From the NCBI GenBank assembly GCA_964430245.1, contig CAYSEW010000020.1, forward strand, positions 1-52,815: a stretch of 52,815 nucleotides of DNA, given 5' to 3'. Below the pieces are notes generated by a model. It was not told where the DNA came from. It saw nothing but the letters and a program-made list of their open reading frames with translations, and did not search any database. Position numbers and translations under genes: made by a program. The stretch comes from CAYSEW01 sp964430245 (GTDB lineage: Bacteria; Bacteroidota; Bacteroidia; Flavobacteriales_D; Parvicellaceae). Positions 17,871 through 27,146 of the stretch are shown piece after piece (within the stretch, counting starts at the first letter, position 1; each line of letters begins with the position of its first letter).

Positions 17871-18794
17871 TCAATGTAATTCTTGAATTAAGTATTCTTT
17901 TATATTCATTGATGGCTCCCAACCTAAAACTTCTCTAATCTTAGATGTATCTGCAAACGTAATTTCAGATTCCCCCTCCCTCTTTGGGATGAATTCATAA
18001 TTATTATCAATCATTTTTGCTAAATCTTCAATACTTAATGTATTTCCCAAGCCAACATTAAATGCAGTATTAATTTTTTCTGGATGTATTGCTGACAAAT
18101 AGTTTGCTTTAGCTAAATCAAGCACATGAACGAAATCTCGTTTTTGCTGACCATTTCCTGTTATAAGTAGTGGTTTACCTTCTTTTTTTCTATTTAGGAA
18201 AATACCTACTACGCTACTATAAGCATTGTCTGGATTATCTGGATTATAACTCCTATTTCCATAAGGGTTAAAATATCTTAATGAAATGTAATCTATTGGA
18301 AAACGAGATGCTATTAATTCAAGATATTTTTCAAATTCATACTTCTGAAAAGCATATGGACTAAGACAATCTACTTTTTCTGATTCTGGAGTAGGTATAA
18401 CATTTGGCGTTCCATAAATAGCACTAGATCCGCTAAAAACAAGTCTAGGGTAATGTTTATCCTTTATCATTAATTCAATTAAATGAATAGACTGGTTTAA
18501 ATTAGCCTCAATGTGTTCATTAACTCTTTCGAAACTTGGTTGAATCCTAGGTAAAGCTGCTAAATGAAATACAGCATCATATAATTTTAAAGATGTTAAT
18601 TTACTACATTCTTTTTCTAAAAAATGAAATCTCTCATTATTTAAATGTTGATGAATATTATTTAGATTACCAGTACTTAAATTATCTATGCCATCTAATT
18701 GCCATTGAGTATTGTCAATTAGATAATCTAATAAATTTGAGCCTATAAATCCTGCAACTCCAGTGATTAAAACTTTGTTCACAGTTCTATTCAT
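17871..18794 (-). CDS. NAD-dependent nucleotide-sugar epimerase (extended SDR)
   Basis: Starting at the ATG at 18794, this is a 307-residue SDR enzyme with ITGVAGFIGSNLLDY (Rossmann GxxGxxG), FSGSSAIYGTP (catalytic Ser region) and YAFQK (Tyr-x3-Lys), plus RYFNPYG and NVGLGNTLSIEDLAK. An upstream in-frame ATG at 18818 adds eight residues but increases overlap with the SIS gene from 8 to 32 bp. It is embedded among kinase, isomerase, nucleotidyltransferase and phosphatase genes, so it probably epimerises the activated sugar made by them. This is analogous to HldD by position, although its motifs are closer to UDP-glucose-4-epimerase-type enzymes. Confidence 0.84.
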   Translation of the reverse strand: MNRTVNKVLITGVAGFIGSNLLDYLIDNTQWQLDGIDNLSTGNLNNIHQHLNNERFHFLEKECSKLTSLKLYDAVFHLAALPRIQPSFERVNEHIEANLNQSIHLIELMIKDKHYPRLVFSGSSAIYGTPNVIPTPESEKVDCLSPYAFQKYEFEKYLELIASRFPIDYISLRYFNPYGNRSYNPDNPDNAYSSVVGIFLNRKKEGKPLLITGNGQQKRDFVHVLDLAKANYLSAIHPEKINTAFNVGLGNTLSIEDLAKMIDNNYEFIPKREGESEITFADTSKIREVLGWEPSMNIKEYLIQELH

Positions 18795-19320
18795 AATCAC
18801 TTTTTTGGGCATAATCATCTATCATAGCATGTAAAATAACCTGATGGAAACACTCAACCACTCCATAATTTTCTATCCCCAAATAATAGTTCACATCACC
18901 TTGAAACCTTAATTTATTATCTGGCTTAAAGCCACTAAGTGTAATAACATCTCCACCCTTTTCCTTGGCTTTTGATACTGCATTTAAAATATTAGCTGAA
19001 TTTCCTGAAGATGAAATAGCAATTAATAAATCACCTTCTTCAAAATAAACTTCTAACCATTCTTGCATGGCATTTTCATATCCAAAATCATTTGAAAAGC
19101 AAGTAATTAATGTAGGATCTGAAAAAGTAAATGATTGAAATCTTCCAATTTTAGCAAAATCTTCCATCATATGAGAACATATGGAATTAGAACCACCATT
19201 TCCTACAAAAAAAATTCTTTTTCTAGCTTTCAACAACTTCATTGATCGTTCGAAAACATCTTTGAATTCATTACTAGTAAAATAATTTTTATAAAATTCG
19301 TTATATATGTTGATTTGCAT
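18787..19320 (-). CDS. SIS-domain phosphosugar isomerase (GmhA-like)
   Basis: The 177-residue protein shows the SIS phosphate-binding motif FFVGNGGSNSICSHMMEDFA, the second loop LIAISSSGNSANILNAVSKA, and the C-terminal VECFHQVILHAMIDDY with His residues placed as in sedoheptulose-7-phosphate isomerase GmhA. Length fits the single-SIS family. The predicted reaction is conversion of sedoheptulose 7-phosphate to D-glycero-D-manno-heptose 7-phosphate, the first step of the module. Its ATG lies 20 bp inside the kinase gene end and it overlaps the epimerase start, so all three are tightly coupled. Confidence 0.84.
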   Translation of the reverse strand: MQINIYNEFYKNYFTSNEFKDVFERSMKLLKARKRIFFVGNGGSNSICSHMMEDFAKIGRFQSFTFSDPTLITCFSNDFGYENAMQEWLEVYFEEGDLLIAISSSGNSANILNAVSKAKEKGGDVITLSGFKPDNKLRFQGDVNYYLGIENYGVVECFHQVILHAMIDDYAQKSDYE

Positions 19321-20176
19321 AATTCAACAGTTTTTCTTTAGTGACAGATTGTTCATTACACAACCAAGTGGTAGATAAGCTAGCTGCTAATGAAGGAATC
19401 AATAAATTATTATTTGAATCAATATTCAATGCAGACATTAATGAAGCAAATGCAAAGAAAGTATCACCTGCTCCAATTGTATCTACTATGTTAGATTTAA
19501 AAATAGGTTGTCTATTAATTACATTTCCTTCTGTATATAAGGCTCCCTTAACCCCTAAAGTTGCAAACAAATCATCACAATTAATTTCGTAGTTATATAT
19601 TTCAACAGCTTTACTATCTGAGCATTCATCTAGTCTTTCATTGATTTGTAAACTTGCTTCTCTTAAATCTATACATACACTTTGTTTAGTGTGTTTTTTC
19701 CATTTGCTTAAACGATTAAACCCAAAATTGTTTGAATTTGTTTGACACATCAAATGAAATCCACTACCAATTTTCAGTTTATCACAAAATCCATGACCAA
19801 AATCTGCTACAATTACAACATCGTATTTTGAAGTATCTACTTCAATATTACCAAAACCTGAATTATGGATCTTATTTAATTCAATGTGCTTTTTCTTACC
19901 ATCCTTGTCTACAAATCTTGTTTTTACAATTTCGTTATTACTATTAGTGATTAATTCTACTGACTTGACAAAATCCTTTAAATGTCCTACAATAGCACCA
20001 GCTCCTCCATTCTGAATCTGTTTTTCTGAATCAGTATATCTAAATACAGGACAAAAAGATTTCATAGATTGACCTTCATAAACTACTTCGATAAATTCAT
20101 CAATGATTGTTTCTCCTACAACTAAAACTCTTAAGTCTTTAGCCTTTTCAACAAAATTATTTATCACTTTAATCAT
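19301..20176 (-). CDS. PfkB-family sugar kinase (HldE N-domain-like)
   Basis: The 291-residue protein has VLVVGETIIDEFIEVVYEGQ at the N-terminus, the PfkB-1-like IQNGGAGAIVGHL near residue 55, and the PfkB-2 signature DTIGAGDTFFAFASLMSALN near residue 235 with the catalytic Asp in GAGDTF. The N-terminal layout is that of the heptose-7-phosphate 1-kinase domain of HldE. It should phosphorylate the GmhA product at C1. It is the first gene of the five-gene sugar-activation group; the preceding GT4 gene ends 33 bp upstream. The region between the two signatures is divergent, so the sugar could be another phosphosugar. Confidence 0.83.
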   Translation of the reverse strand: MIKVINNFVEKAKDLRVLVVGETIIDEFIEVVYEGQSMKSFCPVFRYTDSEKQIQNGGAGAIVGHLKDFVKSVELITNSNNEIVKTRFVDKDGKKKHIELNKIHNSGFGNIEVDTSKYDVVIVADFGHGFCDKLKIGSGFHLMCQTNSNNFGFNRLSKWKKHTKQSVCIDLREASLQINERLDECSDSKAVEIYNYEINCDDLFATLGVKGALYTEGNVINRQPIFKSNIVDTIGAGDTFFAFASLMSALNIDSNNNLLIPSLAASLSTTWLCNEQSVTKEKLLNYANQHI

Positions 20177-20209
20177 TTTATAAAATTAGCCTATTGAGTT
20201 GATAGTCTA

Positions 20210-21364
20210 CTAAAACAAATTTACCCAAAATTCTTCTATCTGATTAATAAATTCACTTGGAGTATGCACTTCTTGTACCATTTTCAAACTTTCTCTCTGC
20301 ATTGATTTCCTTGCATTATCATTTAATTCAATATATTTTTTAATTACAATGGCTAAACCAAAAGGAGAATCTTCTTCGAGAAAGAAACCATTTACTTTAT
20401 TTTTCAACATTAAATTTGTCTGCCCAACATTTCTTGCTATTACAGCATTTGCACATGCCATTGCTTCCATCATACTTAATGATGGGAAATTCTCAAAATC
20501 TTGAGTTGAAACATAACAAGATGTATTGGGGTATATTTCTGATAAGTCAGCTGAATGAGTTCTTTCAACAATATTCGAAAGCCCATTACTTTTAATAAAC
20601 ATTTCCATTTCTTTAGATAAATCTCCATCACCAAGAAATAAAAACTTCCAATCCTTAATTAATTCAGGATTATTCTCTTTTAATATTTTAACAGCTTGTA
20701 AAAACCAATCTGGTTTTTTTTGAAAATGCATTCGACTAGCAAAAACAATAGTCTTTTCCTTAAGATCTGAAGGGGAAAATTTCTTAACATTTGCAAACCT
20801 TGAATTTATATTTTTCATTAAAGGATTCCAGTCATATAAGTTTTTCTCACCAATATATAATAAGAATTTTTTGTACCATGAAAATATCCCATCAAACTTA
20901 ATCTGGCAAGGCATTGACACATACCTTTCATGATAGTCCTCAAATCTAATATCATTTTGATCTTCTAAAACATATGGAATCTGACAATCCACTATATTAA
21001 GTATGGTTTTAACTTTCGTTTTACTAGTAAGATAATTAAGCCTATTGTAATCATGCCGTCCGAAATTAGCACAATGAAAAATATCAATTTTATATTTCTT
21101 TAGATTTCGAAGAAGGTCTATATTTTCCAATTGTCTCTTAAACCTATTTGAATAATTCTTGAGAACTATAACATTTTCATTATCAATTAATTTAGTTACA
21201 TTTTGTAAAGCACTTAAAGTAGATTTATCTAAAAAAAAGTAAATTTCAAATTTCTTTAAAGGCCAAGAATTGTAAATAGAAAAAAAATCAGCAAAGAATC
21301 TTTCTGCTCCTCCTCCTCCCTTAATGTCATGAACTCCTGATAGATATAAAGCAATTTTTTTCAT
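20210..21364 (-). CDS. GT4-family glycosyltransferase
   Basis: The 384-residue protein starts KKIALYLSGVHDIKGGGGAE, a glycine-rich acceptor loop of GT4 enzymes. It has KEKTIVFASRMHFQKKPDWF at the start of the donor domain, and VSTQDFENFPSLSMMEAMAC followed by ANAVIARNVGQTNLM, the EX7E-like donor site. There is no membrane segment. The gene follows the T9SS protein gene by 94 bp and precedes the heptose-type module by 33 bp. The sugar is unknown. Confidence 0.87.
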   Translation of the reverse strand: MKKIALYLSGVHDIKGGGGAERFFADFFSIYNSWPLKKFEIYFFLDKSTLSALQNVTKLIDNENVIVLKNYSNRFKRQLENIDLLRNLKKYKIDIFHCANFGRHDYNRLNYLTSKTKVKTILNIVDCQIPYVLEDQNDIRFEDYHERYVSMPCQIKFDGIFSWYKKFLLYIGEKNLYDWNPLMKNINSRFANVKKFSPSDLKEKTIVFASRMHFQKKPDWFLQAVKILKENNPELIKDWKFLFLGDGDLSKEMEMFIKSNGLSNIVERTHSADLSEIYPNTSCYVSTQDFENFPSLSMMEAMACANAVIARNVGQTNLMLKNKVNGFFLEEDSPFGLAIVIKKYIELNDNARKSMQRESLKMVQEVHTPSEFINQIEEFWVNLF

Positions 21365-21458
21365 TATTCATCAGTAAGAAGTCATAAATTATTTTTAACA
21401 CAATAGGAAGAAAATTTCTTGCTTTAAAAAAACTGCCACAATAAAATCATTCTTTGTG

Positions 21459-24374
21459 TTAATTCAAAAATAACTTTCTTGAATAAACTAATCCATATTC
21501 ATCTTCAAAAGATAGAAAATAAATTCCTGATGTAATTGAATGAACATTTATTGTAATGTTACTAGAGCCAGCGTTTCTTAATATTTTATTTGTAACACGT
21601 TTTCCTGAGATATCAGTTAAATAGCAAAAATCAAAATTCTCATTTTCGTATTGTATCACAACTTCATTATGTAATTGATATATATTAAATGAAAAGTTAA
21701 ATAGCTCATCAATTGTATTAGGGTCTGTGGGTAAAACAATTAAATTATTGATAGTAACATCAGTACAAACACCAATATTTTCATTGTCAGCATATAAAAT
21801 AATTGGGTAAACACCTTGATTTGAATATGTATGGACTGGGTTTATATCTGTAGATGTATTACCATCTCCAAAATTCCATAAATAAGAAATACTTCCAGAG
21901 GAAAGATTATTAAATACAACTTCACCTGATTGATCTAAATAAACTGTATCCTTATCTATCTCAAAACTTGCAATAACTTGATCAGAAGGTTGAGTAATTA
22001 TAATTTCTTGATTATTCATAGAGCAGGTACCAACATGATCAGTATTAATAGTATAGGTGCCAGCATTTAAATAATTAAAGTTCACAGAATCATTAATTGC
22101 AACAATTGAATCAATTAGCACATTATTATTAAATAATTGAAAATATGAGCCTGATATATTATTTCCAGTTAATAGAATTTCACCATCATTAGTAATAAAG
22201 CAATTTTCATTAGAAACAGTGATATCATAATCAATATAAACATGTAAGATAAACCTAGGACCAGACACAGAACTAGAAGAAGAAAAAGTATAAGATGAAT
22301 CTGATCTTAAATCTGTAATAGTTCCATTTTCTAAATCTTCCAAAGTTAGGCAAGAGCCAATCATAAATTGATTAATATCTGTAAAATCCAATGTATAATT
22401 ACCTGCTGCTAACGAACCAATCTCAATACCAACAGGTATATCAATAGATTGGTTATTATTAATAAAAGCTGCACCAACAATATATCCATCATTAGTTTCA
22501 ATAAATACATTGGGCGCTTCGTCAGGGATAGGGCTGAAAAATTTATATAGATCTAACCCTTGATCAAAATCCATTGTTGCATTTGGAACGGCTTTTATAA
22601 AACTATAATCATGATATCCATTAACATCACCAGAAATTTTAATTTGTAAAGGGTTGTTAATTCCATTAGTAGATTTAATATAGTTAGTTGCAGTTGTAGA
22701 TAAATGAGATTGCTCAAAATTAATAGAAGAGGTACCTACAGATGTTTTATGTACCCATATACCTTGGCTATGAGACATAACACTACTTAATGTTCCTCCT
22801 CCTGCTCCAGCATAAAATACAAGGTTGCCTGCATTTCCATCATATATCCAGTAAGCATCATCTACAATTGCACTATTGTCTGCGTGAAATAAATCCCAAT
22901 CTAAATTACAAGGGTAAGGATTGGCTATTAAATTCCAACCTCTTTGATCAGTTGTCCCTCCACTTTGAACAGAAATAGGTATAGTTCCTTGATAAGGGAA
23001 TCCAGTAACTGATAAAGTGTATGTAGAAGCATCCGTATAAATAAACGTTCCTAATGAAGGGTGAGTAGGGTTTGATATGTCAAAACTAGGCACCCATCCA
23101 GCTTCTTTATCTGAATTTGTAGCTAGTGATTCATCATAAGTAAATGAATTTTCACCACCCCAAAAAGTAGGGAAATTAGAACCTGGAAATCCAGAGAAAA
23201 TAACTCCATCATCCATCCAATCTGCTAAAGTAGTTGGCGTTGAAGTTGCTGTTTCTACAGGAGATCCAAACATTCTATATCCTTGAGAGCTAGTAGGCAC
23301 ATATCGTTCTACTGTAAGATTGCCTGCATAAGTACTTGAACCTAAATTAAGTTGACCTGCAGTATTATCCGAATTACTTTCCAATACTACTGTTGATCCG
23401 GTAGCATCAACATCTCCAGATTGCAAATCAAAAACTTGTTCTATATTAACTGTACCAGCAGTAATATCTAATCCATTAGAATTATTTAATGTTAAGTTTT
23501 TAAAATTACTAGTGCCAGATCCCGAAATAGATTGTGAAGTAGTACCGCTGAAAGTTATATTGTCATTATTTGAGCTATTAAAAGTACCTGTATTTGTATA
23601 ATTACCAGTAATAGTTATATCTCCACTGCAAGTGGCATTTCCACCAATAGTTACATTAACATATCCGCCATCGGTTGGAACAGGGAAATCCCCAGTTGCA
23701 TTGTAAATAATATCTGCAGTAGATGAATATAATTCATCTTCAGGACTTGTATGAAGTGTCATAAAATCTGGATCATTAATTATAAAAGTTCCATTATTTT
23801 GTATTCTTTGTGCAGAACCTAGTTTATAAAAATCTCCATTAATAGTCATTGTATTACCTGAAGATAATTGAAACCCACCTCCTGCAGCAATAGTAACATC
23901 ATTTACTGTTAAATCTAAATCATAATAATTATACCAATTATTGATTTGTAAAGAAACATTATCTATAGAACCCGTACCTTCAACAGTATGTGACAAAACA
24001 AAACTAAGAACTCCTGGTCCTGTAATATTACCAGTTCCTGTAATAGAAGAAGTTACATAATGTCCCCATACTTGAAGTCTATAAGTGGGGTCTAACAAAA
24101 TTGAACCTCCAGGATTTATATTAAATACTGCAATTAATGAGTTAGCTGTAGAACTACAAGTAATATTATGGCTAATTATTACTGTATCATCAGCATCAGG
24201 TATATTATCACCATCAGAACCTGTAATAGTCCAAGTAGTAGCAGCATCCCACAAACCATCCCCTGAAGATGTAAAAAGAGCAGGATCTTGAGATTTAATT
24301 GAGAAACCGTTAAAAATGATAATTGAGAAGAAAAGAAGATATCTTAAAGGGTACATATAATATATTTTAAACAT
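21459..24374 (-). CDS. Large secreted T9SS (type A sorting domain) protein with PKD domain
   Basis: The 971-residue protein starts with a signal peptide; MFKIYYMYPLRYL offers two ATGs (24374 and 24356), and the second gives the more usual signal. A Gly/Ser/Thr-rich beta-solenoid-like region with repeated GNTMTING- and GDITITGN-type turns occupies roughly residues 60-340. A PKD domain (ISYLWNFGDGNTSTDINPVH) lies around 820-890. The last 75 residues form a type IX secretion C-terminal domain, ending GIYFLSFEDEYGLVYSRKLF. It should cross the outer membrane by T9SS and be anchored on the surface. Its place inside a polysaccharide locus, with the largest gaps on both sides, suggests a surface adhesin or matrix partner with its own promoter. 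Confidence 0.88.
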   Translation of the reverse strand: MFKIYYMYPLRYLLFFSIIIFNGFSIKSQDPALFTSSGDGLWDAATTWTITGSDGDNIPDADDTVIISHNITCSSTANSLIAVFNINPGGSILLDPTYRLQVWGHYVTSSITGTGNITGPGVLSFVLSHTVEGTGSIDNVSLQINNWYNYYDLDLTVNDVTIAAGGGFQLSSGNTMTINGDFYKLGSAQRIQNNGTFIINDPDFMTLHTSPEDELYSSTADIIYNATGDFPVPTDGGYVNVTIGGNATCSGDITITGNYTNTGTFNSSNNDNITFSGTTSQSISGSGTSNFKNLTLNNSNGLDITAGTVNIEQVFDLQSGDVDATGSTVVLESNSDNTAGQLNLGSSTYAGNLTVERYVPTSSQGYRMFGSPVETATSTPTTLADWMDDGVIFSGFPGSNFPTFWGGENSFTYDESLATNSDKEAGWVPSFDISNPTHPSLGTFIYTDASTYTLSVTGFPYQGTIPISVQSGGTTDQRGWNLIANPYPCNLDWDLFHADNSAIVDDAYWIYDGNAGNLVFYAGAGGGTLSSVMSHSQGIWVHKTSVGTSSINFEQSHLSTTATNYIKSTNGINNPLQIKISGDVNGYHDYSFIKAVPNATMDFDQGLDLYKFFSPIPDEAPNVFIETNDGYIVGAAFINNNQSIDIPVGIEIGSLAAGNYTLDFTDINQFMIGSCLTLEDLENGTITDLRSDSSYTFSSSSSVSGPRFILHVYIDYDITVSNENCFITNDGEILLTGNNISGSYFQLFNNNVLIDSIVAINDSVNFNYLNAGTYTINTDHVGTCSMNNQEIIITQPSDQVIASFEIDKDTVYLDQSGEVVFNNLSSGSISYLWNFGDGNTSTDINPVHTYSNQGVYPIILYADNENIGVCTDVTINNLIVLPTDPNTIDELFNFSFNIYQLHNEVVIQYENENFDFCYLTDISGKRVTNKILRNAGSSNITINVHSITSGIYFLSFEDEYGLVYSRKLFLN

Positions 24375-24528
24375 ATAAAAATACTAAATCACTAGAATTT
24401 AATTCTGATAATTTGACAATCTTAATGATTTAACTGATAAAATTAATCAATTAACAGTTATATTAAGTAATTAAAATTAATCCATACTTAATTTTAAAAA
24501 CAATCATGGTTCTAAATAAATAAAATTA
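24375..24528 (-). other. AT-rich spacer, no gene seen
   Basis: This 154-bp gap is the longest between genes of the locus. It holds no convincing ORF or hairpin terminator. A one-mismatch -7 box on the minus strand (TAAGATTG, 24424-24417) lies 42 nt before the T9SS gene start. It probably carries an internal promoter, but the evidence is weak. Confidence 0.4.
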
Positions 24529-26274
24529 TTAAAAAAATGATGCTATAAATAATTTCCATTCCATACTATTTGCATATGAACCTTTATTCATCTGATTATC
24601 TGGAATATTGAATTTATTTTTCTGAGACAATATAATTTCCTTAATATATTTGTCATTTAACCATCTTTCTTGAGGGGGTTCATATCCAATTTTATCTTTT
24701 CGCCAACAAATTTTCTTTGGAAGAATTTTATCAAAACTTTTTCGATGAATATATTTACTCCAACCATCTTTTAATAAAAATTCGTCTGGTAAAGAAAAAA
24801 CGAATTCAATTAATTTATGGTTTAGAAAAGGTAGTCTAACTTCTCTAGAAAAAGCCATAGAATTCCTGTCAGCATATCTTAATAATTCTTTTAACCCACT
24901 AGATGTAAGTTTAAATTTCAATCTGTCTTTTAATTTTTCATAGTGAATTTTTTGACTGAACATCTGCTTCTTATACCTACCAATTTTCATTCTTAATGAT
25001 TCTGTATTTAAATAATGAGGTATAGAGTATTGGTTTTTATTTAGAGCTTGGCATCTTATTAATTGAATTTCATATTCAGATCTGTTTTCAAAAAAAAGTT
25101 GAGTTAAATATGATTTATATTCTGGAATATAACCTGCTAGATATTCATCTGCACCTTGTCCATCTAACAAAACTGTAACATTATTATCCTTAGCTAACTC
25201 CATGACTTTCCATTGAGCTAAAATACTTGATGATCCAAATGGTTCTTCTTGATGATACACAACTTTTTCAATAAAATCTAATATCTGATATTTTTCAGGC
25301 CATATACTAAGTCCTGTTACATTATTACAATTCTGTAACACTTCATCAATATAAATACCTTCATCTTTTTCAAATTCATTAAAACGAGCAGAAAAAACTT
25401 TTTGACCTTGATCTATTACTTTAAGTTGATCTATCATCATAACAATTGAAGAAGAATCTATTCCACCTGACAAACTAGATCCAATTGAAACATCAGAACG
25501 TAATCTGTATTGTATTGATTCTTTAAATAAATCGAAATACTTATTCTTTGCTTCATCAAAAGAAATATCAGTATTTACTTCAATAGAATCTAAATCCCAA
25601 TATTGTAAAATATCAATATTTCCATCTAATGTAATTGACAATGAGGTTGCAGAATCTAGCCTTTTAATATTATGAAAATATGTTTCAGTAGTTGAATTTG
25701 TGGATTCAATAATTCCTGTTTCTATATAGCTGTAAATACTATCTTCTTTTATTACTTTAGGAATTCCATAAGTCCACAACGCCTTCATTTCAGAAGCAAA
25801 TACAAAAACATTTTTATCCAAATAATAAAAAAAAGGTTTTTCCCCAAATCGATCTCTAGCACAAAACATTTCATTATTCAAAGAATCCCATATTGCAAAT
25901 GCAAACATCCCATCTAAATATTGCAACATTTTTTTTCCTTTTTCAGCAAATAGCGCCAATAAAACTTCGGTATCACTATTGGATGAAAATTGATAATTTT
26001 TTCCTCTCAAATAAGTTTTTAATTCTAAGTAATTGTAAATCTCACCATTAAAAACAATTGAAAATCTATTTAGATAATGCATTGGCTGGTGAGCATTTTC
26101 ACTCAAATCAATTATTGATAGCCTTCTATGACCTAAACCAACACTATTACATTCAGAAACCCATTGTCCTTCATCATCAGGACCACGATGAATTAGGGCA
26201 TCTGTCATTTTTTTAAGATCATGAACTTTGATTAATTCATTGTTAAATCTTAATATTCCAGCAATTCCGCACAT
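24529..26274 (-). CDS. asnB: Asparagine synthase-like glutamine amidotransferase (copy 1 of locus)
   Basis: The 581-residue protein has the Ntn glutaminase domain (Cys2 in MCGIAG, then HRGPDDEGQW, GHRRLSIID and FNGEIYNY) and the synthetase domain with the SGGIDSSS PP-loop near residue 270 and LDGQGADEYLAGY. Cys2 directly after the initiator Met fixes the start. It is clearly diverged from the 6021-7895 copy in the C-terminal half, so the two are not a recent duplication. In this setting it probably amidates a uronic acid or another sugar acid. The sulfotransferase gene lies 19 bp upstream and the T9SS gene 154 bp downstream. Confidence 0.9.
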   Translation of the reverse strand: MCGIAGILRFNNELIKVHDLKKMTDALIHRGPDDEGQWVSECNSVGLGHRRLSIIDLSENAHQPMHYLNRFSIVFNGEIYNYLELKTYLRGKNYQFSSNSDTEVLLALFAEKGKKMLQYLDGMFAFAIWDSLNNEMFCARDRFGEKPFFYYLDKNVFVFASEMKALWTYGIPKVIKEDSIYSYIETGIIESTNSTTETYFHNIKRLDSATSLSITLDGNIDILQYWDLDSIEVNTDISFDEAKNKYFDLFKESIQYRLRSDVSIGSSLSGGIDSSSIVMMIDQLKVIDQGQKVFSARFNEFEKDEGIYIDEVLQNCNNVTGLSIWPEKYQILDFIEKVVYHQEEPFGSSSILAQWKVMELAKDNNVTVLLDGQGADEYLAGYIPEYKSYLTQLFFENRSEYEIQLIRCQALNKNQYSIPHYLNTESLRMKIGRYKKQMFSQKIHYEKLKDRLKFKLTSSGLKELLRYADRNSMAFSREVRLPFLNHKLIEFVFSLPDEFLLKDGWSKYIHRKSFDKILPKKICWRKDKIGYEPPQERWLNDKYIKEIILSQKNKFNIPDNQMNKGSYANSMEWKLFIASFF

Positions 26275-26293
26275 AATTAAACAATCAACTAGT

Positions 26294-27133
26294 TTACCAT
26301 GGGTATTTTACCCCAATTAAATCAAATAACTTTCCATTATATTGCTTATAAAAAGAATCAAGTTTCTGTTTTGAATATTCAGACATCGATTTATTTGATA
26401 TATTTTTATTTGAATGTTTAATTGTCATATCATGAAAATTAACATTATCAAGATCAAGAAAGTTTAATATTTTTTTAAACTCAATTTCAAAATTACTTTG
26501 ATAGTTTTCTAAACAAACTGGCAAAAAGTCTATCCCATTGTCTATCATATTTTTAATATATGTATAATAAATCCCTTTTCCTACAGTCATTCCAAAAGGA
26601 TGATTCAACCATTTTGTATTATTATACAATTCATATATATTCTCAGTATTTATTTTTTCTAAAATTTTTAACTCAAAATCAATATAGTCATCAAATGAAA
26701 CTTTTTCACCAATCCATCCGAATCTCTTATCCATTAAAAAATGAGAGTATGCTCTATCAGAAGGATTTCTCATTATAACTATTAACTTACTTTGAGGGAA
26801 ATGTTTTTTAATATTTATTACACCGTGGGGTGAATAAATATCTAAATGACAAGCATTACCAGTTCTATATTTTTTATTTTTTTTTGGGAAAAATAATTTA
26901 AAATAATTTTTGTTACATGCTTTTTTACTCATTTCTGGAACTTCTTTATTAATGCCTTTCTCAAACATTGGAAGATCCATGATTTGATCATATAATGAAG
27001 TTGTTCCTGCTTTCTGAAATCCAATAACAAAAAAATAGGGCTCCATTCTTCGTTTAGCTAAAAGTGCTGTTACTTTTGGAAACGAATTATGTAATCCATA
27101 TCTAAGAAAAACTCTAATAATTAATCTTTCCAT
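26294..27133 (-). CDS. PAPS-dependent carbohydrate sulfotransferase
   Basis: The 279-residue protein has the 5'-phosphosulfate loop FFVIGFQKAGTTSLYDQI (residues about 34-51), with the expected Lys-Ala-Gly-Thr-Thr, and the 3'-phosphate motif LIVIMRNPSDRAYSHF (about 116-131). Together these define the cytosolic and Golgi-type sulfotransferase family. It should transfer sulfate from PAPS to a sugar hydroxyl, giving a sulfated glycan, a common trait of marine bacteria. No PAPS-making genes are in the window. It lies between the Wzt ATPase and AsnB genes with 13- and 19-bp gaps. Confidence 0.87.
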   Translation of the reverse strand: MERLIIRVFLRYGLHNSFPKVTALLAKRRMEPYFFVIGFQKAGTTSLYDQIMDLPMFEKGINKEVPEMSKKACNKNYFKLFFPKKNKKYRTGNACHLDIYSPHGVINIKKHFPQSKLIVIMRNPSDRAYSHFLMDKRFGWIGEKVSFDDYIDFELKILEKINTENIYELYNNTKWLNHPFGMTVGKGIYYTYIKNMIDNGIDFLPVCLENYQSNFEIEFKKILNFLDLDNVNFHDMTIKHSNKNISNKSMSEYSKQKLDSFYKQYNGKLFDLIGVKYPW

Positions 27134-27146
27134 TTATTCAATTATT

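Noticed and set aside
21396..21461. Inverted repeat TAACACAA / TTGTGTTA around the stop of the T9SS gene
   Set aside because: Arms are 8 bp with a 50-nt interval and no clean U-tract follows; too weak to call a terminator in AT-rich DNA.
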